Shown here in pieces: positions 1 to 7,176 of a stretch of DNA of 21,203 nucleotides; the stretch's first letter is position 1, and the number at the start of each line of letters is the position of its first letter. The notes beneath the pieces are model-generated. The model searched no databases and was not told the origin of the DNA. It saw only the letters and a list, made by a program, of their open reading frames with translations. The translations under genes and the position numbers were made by a program. This stretch comes from CBDUVZ01 sp965370805 (GTDB taxonomy: Bacteria > Hydrothermota > Tepidihabitantia > Tepidihabitantales > Tepidihabitantaceae): positions 1 to 21,203 of the forward strand of contig CBDUVZ010000046.1 of assembly GCA_965370805.1 (NCBI GenBank), written 5' to 3'.

Positions 1-120
1 GCTCTTGGCGGTTTCCGCTTCTCCATTTTGCACGTTGATATTTGCGCTCTGCCTTCTGCCCTCTCCTGTCCTCACCTTTGTGCTCTTGGTGCCTTGGTGG
101 TGAAATTCCTATGTCAGTTT
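1..120. repeat. Degenerate phrase-like repeat modules upstream of the DUF58 gene
   Basis: The first 120 bases are a patchwork of short pyrimidine-rich modules: GCTCTTGGCGGTTTCCGCTT, a GCCTTCTGCCCTCT module and a GTGCTCTTGGTGCCTTGGTGG module. The same modules recur at 3420-3560, 15420-15990 and 21030-21080. No gene, promoter or clear ribosome binding site is visible. The open frame running through this stretch into the DUF58 gene is a by-product of the repeat composition. Confidence 0.7.
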
Positions 121-135
121 TCGTGCCGTGCAGTC

Positions 136-1092
136 ATGGTTGACAACTCCGAGCCGTGGCGGGTAAACTGGCCGGTGCCAATCCGAACCGAACGCGGCAA
201 GAAACGCGGCTCGTGGCTCCTGAAGCCCGAAGTCGTTGCCCGGCTCAGGTCCATCGACCTCAAAGCAAGACTGGTAGTTGAGGGTTTCCTGGCCGGACTG
301 CACCGCTCGCCCTACAAAGGGTTCTCGGTCGAGTTCACCGAGCACCGGCCCTACATGCCCGGCGACGAGCTGAAGCGGGTTGACTGGCGGGTTTACGGGC
401 GGACCGACCGGTTCTTCATCCGGGAGTATGAGGAAGAAACCAATCTCAGGGCCTACATCATCATCGACTCCTCCGGCTCGATGGCCTACAAGACAACCGG
501 CCTGACCAAACTCGAATACTCCAGCTACCTGGCGGCCAGCCTCGCCTACCTGCTGCTGCACCAGAAAGACAGCGCCGGACTGACCGTCTTCACCGACCGG
601 ATTGACAGTTTCGTACCGCCGCGCAGCTCGCCGGGCCATCTCAATATCCTGCTGAATCGACTGGACCGGCTGAAGCCGGGCGGTGACACCAACCTGGCCG
701 ACACTTTCCATCAACTGGCCGAGCGCATCAAACGCCGGGGCCTGATTATCATCCTCTCCGACCTCTGGGACGACCAGGCCCGGGTGCTCTCCGCCCTGCG
801 TCATTTCCGCCACCGCAAACACGAAGTGCTGGTGTTCCACGTCATCGACCCCAACGAAAGCGCCTTCGCGTACCGCAGCCCGGTCGTGCTCCGGGACATG
901 GAAACGGACCAGGAAATAACCCTCGACCCGCGCGTCGTCGGCGACGAATACCGACGCGGCTTCAGGGACTACTGCCACGGATTCGAGAAAGGCTGTCGTG
1001 AAGCGCTGGTCGACTACCAGCTCATCACCACCGACACACCTTTCGACCGGGCGCTCTTCGCCTACCTGGAACGCCGGCAGCGGCTTAGCTGA
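136..1092 (+). CDS. DUF58 domain protein (vWA-like fold)
   Basis: Protein of 318 aa from the ATG at 136. The frame is open back to 28, but that part lies in repeat sequence and does not look like the family, which usually begins 20-40 residues before the conserved block seen here at residues 30-60. The DUF58 signature spans about residues 70-101 (HRPYMPGDELKRVDWRVYGR onwards). A vWA-like strand with a MIDAS-type D-S-S-G-S lies at 111-115. DUF58 proteins typically sit next to MoxR AAA+ ATPases and BatA/BatB-like membrane vWA proteins and are thought to act in chaperone-like envelope or metalloprotein maturation; the exact role is unknown. The stop overlaps the next start (TGATG), implying coupled translation. 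A MoxR gene would be expected just upstream, outside the window. No convincing Shine-Dalgarno precedes 136, so the start is the least certain part. Confidence 0.9.
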   Translation: MVDNSEPWRVNWPVPIRTERGKKRGSWLLKPEVVARLRSIDLKARLVVEGFLAGLHRSPYKGFSVEFTEHRPYMPGDELKRVDWRVYGRTDRFFIREYEEETNLRAYIIIDSSGSMAYKTTGLTKLEYSSYLAASLAYLLLHQKDSAGLTVFTDRIDSFVPPRSSPGHLNILLNRLDRLKPGGDTNLADTFHQLAERIKRRGLIIILSDLWDDQARVLSALRHFRHRKHEVLVFHVIDPNESAFAYRSPVVLRDMETDQEITLDPRVVGDEYRRGFRDYCHGFEKGCREALVDYQLITTDTPFDRALFAYLERRQRLS

Positions 1093-2972
1093 TGGGATTC
1101 GGCGCACCCGGACTCCTGCCCCTGCTCGCGCTTGCCGCCATCCCGCCGCTCATCCACATCCTGAGCCGGCTCCGAATGCGTCGGGTTCAGTTCCCCTCGC
1201 TGCTCCTGCTCCGGACCGTTCGCCGCGAGCGGTTCTCCTGGGTGAAACTGAAGGAAATCCTGCTGCTGATACTACGGACCATCGCGCTGCTCGCACTGCT
1301 CGCGGCCCTGGCGCGGCCCTACCTCGAACGGCCGGTTCCGGGCCTGGGTCGGGCCGCCGACATCATCCTCGTTGTCGATGACTCCTACAGCATGACCTAC
1401 GGCGACCGCTGGGCCGACTGCCTGTCAGCCTCACGCGAACTGGTTCGCTCGCTCGACCGGGACCGGACCGTGTTCCTGCTTACCTCCTCGGGGTCTACTG
1501 AATCAGACGGGCCGGTCGACAAAACGGCCGCACTCGCCCTGCTCGACTCGCTCGAACCGGGATTCCTCGCCCCGACGCTCGAACCGGTGCTCGAGCGGGC
1601 GGCCTTCCTGGCCGAATCGCTTGCTGCGTCGGTGGTAGCGGTCACCGACCTGCAGCAGCGCTCGCTTGCAGGCGACTGGGAACCCGGCACTGATGTCACA
1701 CTGTACGACATCGGCAGCCCGGAATTCGACAACGCCGGCATCGCCCGGCTCTATCCGGAGGACCCTTTCGCCGTCGCCGGCCGGCCGGTGCGAATCAAAG
1801 CGGAACTCGTCAACCATGGTGCCGCGGAAATCAGCCGCACCGCGGTACTGGACATCGGAGACCGGCACGAAGAACAAGTCCTCAACATCCCGCCGCTGAG
1901 TCGGAAGACGATAACCTTTGAGACCACGGTCGAGCAGACCGGCATCCACGAGGTCCGGCTGGAACTCCGTACCGACCTGCTCGCGGCCGACAATGTCCGG
2001 CATCTCGTACTCCGGCTTCCCGAACAGACTACGGTCCTGCTCGTCGAATCGGCCCGGGTCTCCGGCCGATACCTCGCCGATGCGCTATCGGCCGACTCCG
2101 CCGGATTCCGGGTCACCGTAACCGACGCGACGGAGCTGTCCGGCCACAACCTGCGCAATCACCAGGTGCTCCTGGTGGCCGACGCTTTCGCTCTCCGGCC
2201 GGCCGACTGGACCAGGGTCGATTTCCATCTCCGGTCCGGCGGTGCGGCCCTGCTGATGGTCGGGCCGGCAGATGAAGCGGACCTCGGCCAGTACGTCCGC
2301 TCACTCGGCCCGGTCCGTTCCTCCGGTTTCGTGTCGGTGGCTGAAATCGATTCCGCACACCCGGTCCTGGGTCCAATCGGACTCGCGCCGCTGGCCGGGA
2401 CCCGGGTCCGGACGCACGCCCGGCTCAGTCCGGAAGGAACCCGGGTGCTCGCCAGGCTCTCGGACAACGACCCGCTGATTCTCGAAAACCGGTCACACCG
2501 GCTGATAGTCTGGGCAATCGGGCCGACGCCGGACTACTCCGACCTTGTCCACAAAGCCGTCTTCGTGCCGCTGCTGCACCGCACTGTGACCTACCTGGCG
2601 CGCAAACCGCTGCACCGGGAACACATCGTCGGCGACACTATCCGTCTCGAAACGGACCGGCTCACACCGGTCGTGGTAGCGGGTCCGGACGGCAGGACCC
2701 GGCTCGAACCCGTACTGCGGAACGGACAGCCGGTCATCCTTGTCGCAACGCGCAAGCCCGGCGTCTACCGGGCTGAAACAGGACTCCGGCCGATTGCAGT
2801 CAATCCGCTGGCCGATGAGGGGAATCTCGAACAACTCGCTCCGGACCAACTGGAATCCCGTGGTCTGCCGGTGCGCTCCGAACCGGTCCCGGAATCCGCC
2901 GACCTGACGGTACCGCTGCTGTTCCTGGCAGCGGCCACTTTTGTCGTCGAACTTCTCCTGCTGCTTTTCTAG
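1092..2972 (+). CDS. BatA-like membrane protein with N-terminal aerotolerance-regulator domain and vWA domain
   Basis: Protein of 626 aa. The N-terminus has the BatA/aerotolerance N-terminal layout: hydrophobic segment at 5-25, a basic RLRMRRVQFPSLLLLR stretch, and a second membrane segment at about 55-75. Next comes a vWA-like strand with a DxSxS MIDAS motif (D96-D97-S98-Y99-S100). A middle Ig/CARDB-like region (roughly 210-310) and a glutamine-amidotransferase-like alpha/beta region (roughly 315-420) follow, and a single hydrophobic helix ends the protein at about 608-625. This is the usual build of large BatA-type proteins that partner DUF58 and MoxR proteins. The start ATG overlaps the preceding stop by one base. 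Only 9 bp separate its stop from the convergent gene at 2982, with no visible terminator. Domain limits in the middle are approximate. Confidence 0.88.
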   Translation: MGFGAPGLLPLLALAAIPPLIHILSRLRMRRVQFPSLLLLRTVRRERFSWVKLKEILLLILRTIALLALLAALARPYLERPVPGLGRAADIILVVDDSYSMTYGDRWADCLSASRELVRSLDRDRTVFLLTSSGSTESDGPVDKTAALALLDSLEPGFLAPTLEPVLERAAFLAESLAASVVAVTDLQQRSLAGDWEPGTDVTLYDIGSPEFDNAGIARLYPEDPFAVAGRPVRIKAELVNHGAAEISRTAVLDIGDRHEEQVLNIPPLSRKTITFETTVEQTGIHEVRLELRTDLLAADNVRHLVLRLPEQTTVLLVESARVSGRYLADALSADSAGFRVTVTDATELSGHNLRNHQVLLVADAFALRPADWTRVDFHLRSGGAALLMVGPADEADLGQYVRSLGPVRSSGFVSVAEIDSAHPVLGPIGLAPLAGTRVRTHARLSPEGTRVLARLSDNDPLILENRSHRLIVWAIGPTPDYSDLVHKAVFVPLLHRTVTYLARKPLHREHIVGDTIRLETDRLTPVVVAGPDGRTRLEPVLRNGQPVILVATRKPGVYRAETGLRPIAVNPLADEGNLEQLAPDQLESRGLPVRSEPVPESADLTVPLLFLAAATFVVELLLLLF

Positions 2973-2981
2973 AAGGGGGGG

Positions 2982-3353
2982 CTAGATGAGAACCCCGGTC
3001 CTGAGGTACTCAACGTAGCGCTTGAACACAGTCTCATCCTCCAGGATGGAAACCCTGGAAATAATCACCGCATTCTGGTCGACGAGCATCTTGAGCCCGT
3101 ACTGCTGGCGGCCCGGCTCGCGCACGGTGAAGCCCACGTCGTACACTTCCTCGGCCTTCCGGTATCCCCTGCCGGTCACTGCCTCCATGAACCCGGCCAG
3201 GTTGTCGGCGACCGCGGCCAGCGCCACCTTGTTCTGCATCAGGCTGTACAACGGGATACTGATGACCTCGCCGCCCATCGAACGGACGTCAACGACTTCG
3301 GCCCGGCGGGTGTCAACGTGACGTCTAACCGTCGCCAGCGACATCAGCTTCAC
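2982..3353 (-). CDS. Hypothetical protein, 123 aa
   Basis: Family not recognised. The 123-aa product is soluble-looking, without signal peptide, membrane helix or cysteines. It mixes short helices and strands: a Leu/Ala-rich helix near 44-60 (VALAAVADNLAGFMEAVTG) and a strand-like VGFTVREPGRQQYGLKMLVD at about 73-92. The start chosen is GTG at 3353-3351; an in-frame ATG lies three codons in. The GTG is preceded at exactly 6 nt by TAGATT, itself 17 nt after TTGACT, so the gene is probably transcribed as a leaderless mRNA. It is convergent with the BatA-like gene, with 9 bp between the stops. Codon composition matches its neighbours, so I believe it is a real gene. Confidence 0.7.
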   Translation of the reverse strand: MKLMSLATVRRHVDTRRAEVVDVRSMGGEVISIPLYSLMQNKVALAAVADNLAGFMEAVTGRGYRKAEEVYDVGFTVREPGRQQYGLKMLVDQNAVIISRVSILEDETVFKRYVEYLRTGVLI

Positions 3354-3359
3354 GGTCTC

Positions 3360-3388
3360 AATCTAATGAGAGATTGCCGACAAGTCAA
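3360..3388 (-). promoter_or_regulatory. Promoter of the 123-aa gene (leaderless arrangement)
   Basis: On the minus strand, TTGACT (3388-3383) is followed by a 17-nt spacer and TAGATT (3365-3360). Six bases later the GTG start codon begins at 3353. With normal sigma70 geometry the +1 falls on or next to the start codon. No Shine-Dalgarno is present. Confidence 0.6.
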
Positions 3389-3419
3389 GCCCGGCCATCA
3401 AATAGAATTGCTCTCCCGG

Positions 3420-3560
3420 CAGTCTTGTCTCAATTCCGAATGCCGAGTTCCGAATGCCGAATTCGGACTTCGACACTCGCCCTTCGTCATTTCCCTAGCG
3501 TTCTTGGCGCTCTTGGCGGTTATCGCGATTCCGAATTCGGAAATCGGCATTCACCATTCC
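3420..3560. repeat. Phrase-like intergenic repeat cluster
   Basis: Tandem-like modules: CCGAATGCCGAGTTCCGAATGCCGAATTCGG-type units near 3436-3468, CGTTCTTGGCGCTCTTGGCGG near 3500-3522, and an ATTCCGAATTCGGAAATCGGCATTCACCATTCC-type unit to about 3560. The last unit runs into the C-terminus of the GNAT-like gene and appears to provide its TGA stop (3553-3551). The GGCG/CTTGG modules recur at 1-20, 15586-15617, 15706-15737 and 15866-15902. Confidence 0.75.
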
Positions 3561-4027
3561 CCTGGGGCTTCGGCAAAAACCAGTTCCAACCGGCTCGCCT
3601 TCCGCCCCACCTCCTCCAGCTCGAACCCGAGTGTTCGGAACCACCCGGCTGCGGCCCGGTCGCTTCGCTCCACGTCTGCGCGGACCCGCTCGACGCCCAA
3701 CTCATCCCGGATGTGGCCGAGAAAAAGCCTGAGCCCTTCGGCCACACTGCCGTCGTCCCGAAATCCGACCTGGGAAACGACAACCCGCAATTCCACGCGC
3801 TGCCAACTCCCGCCGACGCGGAATGCTGCCAACTCCCCGACGTACTCACCGCCGACCGTCTCGATTGACAGCCGGTACTCATCCGGCGACCGCTCCTCGT
3901 GGCCGAACCGATAGGCAGGTTCCTGCCCGGTTGCTGCCCGGTCCGACGTCGGCCGGTACTTCAGGTCGGACTCCACGCGCGGCCGGATTCTCACCAGCCG
4001 GCCGTTGACGGTTATCCTTCCCTGCAA
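3551..4027 (-). CDS. Divergent GNAT-like N-acetyltransferase
   Basis: Protein of up to 158 aa. The C-terminal half resembles the GNAT core. Residues 90-96 (RDDGSVA) fit the acetyl-CoA-binding RxxGxxA motif, followed by a helix and strand. RSDRAAAGWFRTLGFE (121-136) fits the motif-B signature in which a residue pair before A-x-x-x-F/Y-x-x-x-G-F packs against CoA. The substrate cannot be inferred. The annotated start is TTG at 4027. A GTG at 3994 (giving VRIRPRVESDL) is an attractive alternative because GNAT proteins often begin with a similar strand. The last residues overlap a repeat unit, so the true C-terminus may have been altered. The gene lies 60 nt downstream of the M20 peptidase on the same strand and could be cotranscribed with it. 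Confidence 0.6.
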   Translation of the reverse strand: MQGRITVNGRLVRIRPRVESDLKYRPTSDRAATGQEPAYRFGHEERSPDEYRLSIETVGGEYVGELAAFRVGGSWQRVELRVVVSQVGFRDDGSVAEGLRLFLGHIRDELGVERVRADVERSDRAAAGWFRTLGFELEEVGRKASRLELVFAEAPGEW

Positions 4028-4087
4028 CCCGCCCTCAGCTCCCGGCTTCGGGATTCCGGTCTTCGCTTGTCATTCGGACTCCCGACT

Positions 4088-5329
4088 TCAGACCTGGCGG
4101 CACATCATGTACGCGTAGATCTTGGCGTTGTCTCTCATGTTGGCGATAACGCAGTACTCGTTCGGCTGGTGTGCCTGGCCGGTGGCCCGGCCCCAGACCA
4201 CGGTCGGAATGCCCCGCCGGCGAAAGAACGAAGCCACGGTGCCGCCGCCGATTCCCTGGGGCGTCGCCTCCCGGCCGTACACTTCCTTCACCGCAGCGGC
4301 AAGCATCCGGACGACCGGCGCGTCGGCCGGGGTCGGAGCCGGCGCCTGGCAGTACTGCTCGGTCGCAAGTTTCACCGTGACCCCGAACTCCCCGGCGACC
4401 TTCTCCGCGGTCTCCTTCATGTCATTGAGCAGATCGTCCAGCTTGTACTGCGGCAGCATCCGGCAGTCGAAATAGAACACGTCCTCGCCCGGAATCGTAT
4501 TCACATTCGGCACGTTCTCCACCTTCCGGGTCGGCTCCATCGTCGACTCGGGCGGTGAATACAACTCATCCCTGGCGGTGTACTTCCGGTGCAGCATCTC
4601 ATCCAGCCGCACGACCATATTCGCCCCGGCCCGGTGCGCATTCTTCCCCTCGCCTGGGACCGAAGCATGCACCTGCTTGCCCAGCACCGTGAACTTCACC
4701 CAGGCAATCGACTTCTCCGCCACCTCAAGCATCGTCCCATCCTCGTTCCCCGCGTCCGGGACCACCACCAGGTCGTCCGGCAAGCACAACTCGTGGTTCT
4801 TCAGCAGCCAGTCCGCGCCCAGTGCCGAGCCCACCTCCTCGTCCGCGACCAGCATCAGCGCGACGTCCCGCTCCGGCACCAGGTCAAGGTCCAGCATCGC
4901 CTTGACTGCGAAAATCGAAGCGACCATCTCCTGCTGGTTATCCTCAACGCCCCGGCCGTAGATTCTCCCGTCCTTGACCACTGCCTCGAACGGGTCATGG
5001 TCCCACAACTCCCGCGGCCCGGCCGGCACCACGTCGAGATGGGTCATAATCCACAGGGTCGGCGACGACGCCCTGCCTTTGAGCCTGGCCACCAGGCTCG
5101 GCCGGTAGCCGCACGGCGCGGACTTGTCCGGCGCCCGGTACTCGGTCACTTCCAGGCCCCAGCCCTGCAGCAGCGCGTGCAGGCAGTCGGCTTTCTTCTG
5201 CTCGCCCTCCCCGCCTGACGCCGGGCTGATTGCCGGCAGGGATACGAGTTGCTTCTGCAACTCGACCATCTCCGGTTCGAGCGCGTCGATCCGGGCTTTC
5301 AGCTTCTCGAACGTATTGCTATTCAACAT
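4088..5329 (-). CDS. M20 family metallopeptidase/deacylase (ArgE/DapE/CPG2-like)
   Basis: Protein of 413 aa, normal length for M20 enzymes, which hydrolyse N-acyl or peptide bonds using two zinc ions. The metal site is complete: H97 and D99 in MTHLDVVPAG, D130 in YGRGVEDNQQ, the general base and ligand pair E164-E165 in VADEEVGS, D192 in VPDAGNEDG, and H387 in GQAHQPNEY. The dimerisation-domain histidine is probably H221 in KQVHASVPGEGKNAHRAG. Sequence alone does not distinguish a dipeptidase from succinyl-diaminopimelate desuccinylase or carboxypeptidase; the absence of lysine- or arginine-biosynthesis neighbours favours no specific role. There is no signal peptide, so it is probably cytoplasmic. 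The ATG at 5329 follows a -10 box by 6 nt with no Shine-Dalgarno, suggesting a leaderless mRNA. Confidence 0.93.
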   Translation of the reverse strand: MLNSNTFEKLKARIDALEPEMVELQKQLVSLPAISPASGGEGEQKKADCLHALLQGWGLEVTEYRAPDKSAPCGYRPSLVARLKGRASSPTLWIMTHLDVVPAGPRELWDHDPFEAVVKDGRIYGRGVEDNQQEMVASIFAVKAMLDLDLVPERDVALMLVADEEVGSALGADWLLKNHELCLPDDLVVVPDAGNEDGTMLEVAEKSIAWVKFTVLGKQVHASVPGEGKNAHRAGANMVVRLDEMLHRKYTARDELYSPPESTMEPTRKVENVPNVNTIPGEDVFYFDCRMLPQYKLDDLLNDMKETAEKVAGEFGVTVKLATEQYCQAPAPTPADAPVVRMLAAAVKEVYGREATPQGIGGGTVASFFRRRGIPTVVWGRATGQAHQPNEYCVIANMRDNAKIYAYMMCRQV

Positions 5330-5335
5330 GGGGTC

Positions 5336-5363
5336 AGTGTAGCGCCGGCGCTCAGGCTGTCAA
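5336..5363 (-). promoter_or_regulatory. Promoter of the M20 gene (leaderless) with an embedded palindrome
   Basis: On the minus strand, a perfect TTGACA (5363-5358) is followed by a 16-nt spacer, TACACT (5341-5336), six bases and the ATG at 5329. The spacer contains AGCGCCGGCGCT (5352-5341), a perfect 12-bp palindrome touching the -10 box. It could be a repressor site. Confidence 0.65.
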
Positions 5364-5562
5364 TGACCCGAATGCTACTGCGCCGACCGCTCGACGGTTT
5401 CCACTTCCGTACGAACATCCGTTCGATTGGCTTTTCGGTGGACACTTCGAGTCTGACTTCGACTCAATCTCCGATATCCTCTTCGCCCGGCTCTTCGATT
5501 CCAACTTCGATATGACGGGCGATAGCGAAATCGCCTGCTGAGTTGAATATCCGAAAGGAAAC
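5364..5562. other. Intergenic region between the M20 gene and the kinase operon
   Basis: About 200 bp with no gene I can support. It holds imperfect CTTCGA/CTTCGACT repeats at about 5446-5512. A perfect 6-bp stem (5518-5523 with 5530-5535, GGCGAT/ATCGCC) lies downstream of the kinase operon end; there is no T-run, so it is only a weak candidate terminator. Confidence 0.5.
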
Positions 5563-7107
5563 TCAGGCGGAACCGGCCTGAGATGAACCCGGTTCCGCTA
5601 CCGGCAGCGTAACTGTGAAGGTCGTCCCGCGGCCGATTTCGGACTCCACTTCGAGCGTCCCGTTGTTCGCTTCGATGAAGCTCCGGCAGATGGGCAGCCC
5701 GAGGCCGACGCCGAACGTCCTGGTGGAGAAGAGCGGCTCAAACAGCCGCCTCATCACTTCCGGCTCGATGCCCGGGCCCTGATCCAGAATCCTGACCCGC
5801 ACCACGCCGTCAGTGGCACGCGCAGTGACCGAAATCACGCCGTGTTCGTTCATCGCCTGACCCGCGTTCCTGAACAGGTTCAGGAAAGCCTGGGTCATCT
5901 GCGAGTCGTCAGCAATGACCGGCGCCAGGTCATCGGGAATGTCGTACTCCACTCTTACGTCGTCTCCCAATTCGGCCAGTTCCTCGGCGTCCCGGAACGT
6001 CTCGGCCAGGTTACACGGCTCCGGATTGCACGGCCGGCCGCGTGCGAAGTCAAGCAGGCTGGTGATTATCCGGTCGGACCGGGCGATTTCGCTGTTGATG
6101 AGTTCCAGGTGCCGCACCGCCTTGCCCTTGAGGTCCCGGCCGACGGTCATATTCAGCAGATAGGTCGCGTTCCGGATTGTGCCCAGCGGGTTGCGCAGTT
6201 CATGGGCCACGCTGCCGGCCACCTGGCCCAGGGTCGCCAGCTTCTCACGCCTGACCATCTCGCCCTGCGCCTTGCGCAGCCCTTCTGTCCGCTCCTCGAC
6301 CAGTTCTTCGAGATGCTTCCGGTGCCTTTCCAGTTCCCGCTCGGCCAGCTTCCGGGCCGTGATATCCCGGGCAATCTCGATCACCTTGACCACCCGGCCG
6401 CCCTCATCCAGAATCGGAGAAGCGCTGACCGAAAGGAATCGATCCAACCCTTCGCTCTGCTTCTCGATTCGCACCGGCTTGCCGCTGCTGAAAGCCAGCT
6501 TGACCGGACAGCCCGGGCACGGCTCGGACCGCGAGTGGAACGCCTCATAGCACTTCCTGCCCAGGATTTCCTTGTCCGATGCGGCTTCAAGCCAGTGCCG
6601 CGCGGTGTCGTTCACCCGCAGGACCTCATGTTCGCGGTCCACCACAATCGCCATGTCGTCGATTGACCGGAACAGGTTCTCCAGGTCGGCCCGGGCCGCT
6701 TCGGCCGCCCGTTCGGCCCGCCGGTGCCCGGAGACGTCACGCGCGATTCCGCACAGGCCCTTGACTTTGCCGCCACGGTCCCGCAGCGGCAGCTTGACGA
6801 CCCGGAACGTACCCGGCACCCCGTGGATTATCCTGGCCTGCTCGTCCTCGACCGTCTCTCCCGCCAGGACCCGGCTATCGACCTCCCGGACGTACCGGCT
6901 CGCGTCCTCCCCGAACAGTTCGTCGTCCGTCCGGCCGACCATCTGCGCTGCGGACATGCCGAAGAGCCGCTCCATTGCCGAGTTCACCTGGGTGTAGCGG
7001 CGTGAGCGGTCCTTGACGAAAACCGAGTCGGAAACCCGCTCCAGCAGGCCCCGGTAGTCGATTTCGTCTTCGTGCTGCAGGCCGGTCTTCCGGTGATTGC
7101 GACTCAA
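5563..7107 (-). CDS. Soluble PAS-PAS sensor histidine kinase
   Basis: Protein of 514 aa with no membrane segment. PAS domain 1 spans about 18-125 and PAS domain 2 about 142-252. A coiled-coil linker (255-290) leads to HisKA with phosphoacceptor H302 (SVAHELRNPLG) and an HATPase domain with N-box N414 (LFRNAGQAM), G1 D442 (DQGPGIE) and G2 GVGLGL (466-471). The F-loop region and ATP lid are short, as in NtrB/ZraS-type kinases. PAS 2 carries a C-x4-H-x5-C-x2-C cluster (C186, H191, C197, C200) that is also present in the large kinase of this operon. The start is TTG at 7107, supported by an AAGGGAAGAG element 3-12 nt upstream; the first ATG would cut into PAS 1. It is the last gene of the signalling operon, 69 nt after the receiver-kinase gene. 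Confidence 0.93.
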   Translation of the reverse strand: MSRNHRKTGLQHEDEIDYRGLLERVSDSVFVKDRSRRYTQVNSAMERLFGMSAAQMVGRTDDELFGEDASRYVREVDSRVLAGETVEDEQARIIHGVPGTFRVVKLPLRDRGGKVKGLCGIARDVSGHRRAERAAEAARADLENLFRSIDDMAIVVDREHEVLRVNDTARHWLEAASDKEILGRKCYEAFHSRSEPCPGCPVKLAFSSGKPVRIEKQSEGLDRFLSVSASPILDEGGRVVKVIEIARDITARKLAERELERHRKHLEELVEERTEGLRKAQGEMVRREKLATLGQVAGSVAHELRNPLGTIRNATYLLNMTVGRDLKGKAVRHLELINSEIARSDRIITSLLDFARGRPCNPEPCNLAETFRDAEELAELGDDVRVEYDIPDDLAPVIADDSQMTQAFLNLFRNAGQAMNEHGVISVTARATDGVVRVRILDQGPGIEPEVMRRLFEPLFSTRTFGVGLGLPICRSFIEANNGTLEVESEIGRGTTFTVTLPVAEPGSSQAGSA

Positions 7108-7176
7108 TACTCTTCCCTTTGCCCCCCGGTAGTTCGGCCGCCCGGTCGTTGCCGTCCCTGCCCGCCCCGCGTCCGG

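Noticed and set aside
28..135. N-terminal extension of the DUF58 frame from 28
   Set aside because: It is translated repeat sequence with no resemblance to the family; the ATG at 136 gives a normal DUF58 N-terminus.
109..1107. 332-aa minus-strand frame opposite the DUF58 gene
   Set aside because: It is the mirror of a strongly supported coding region in high-GC DNA, without recognisable domains.
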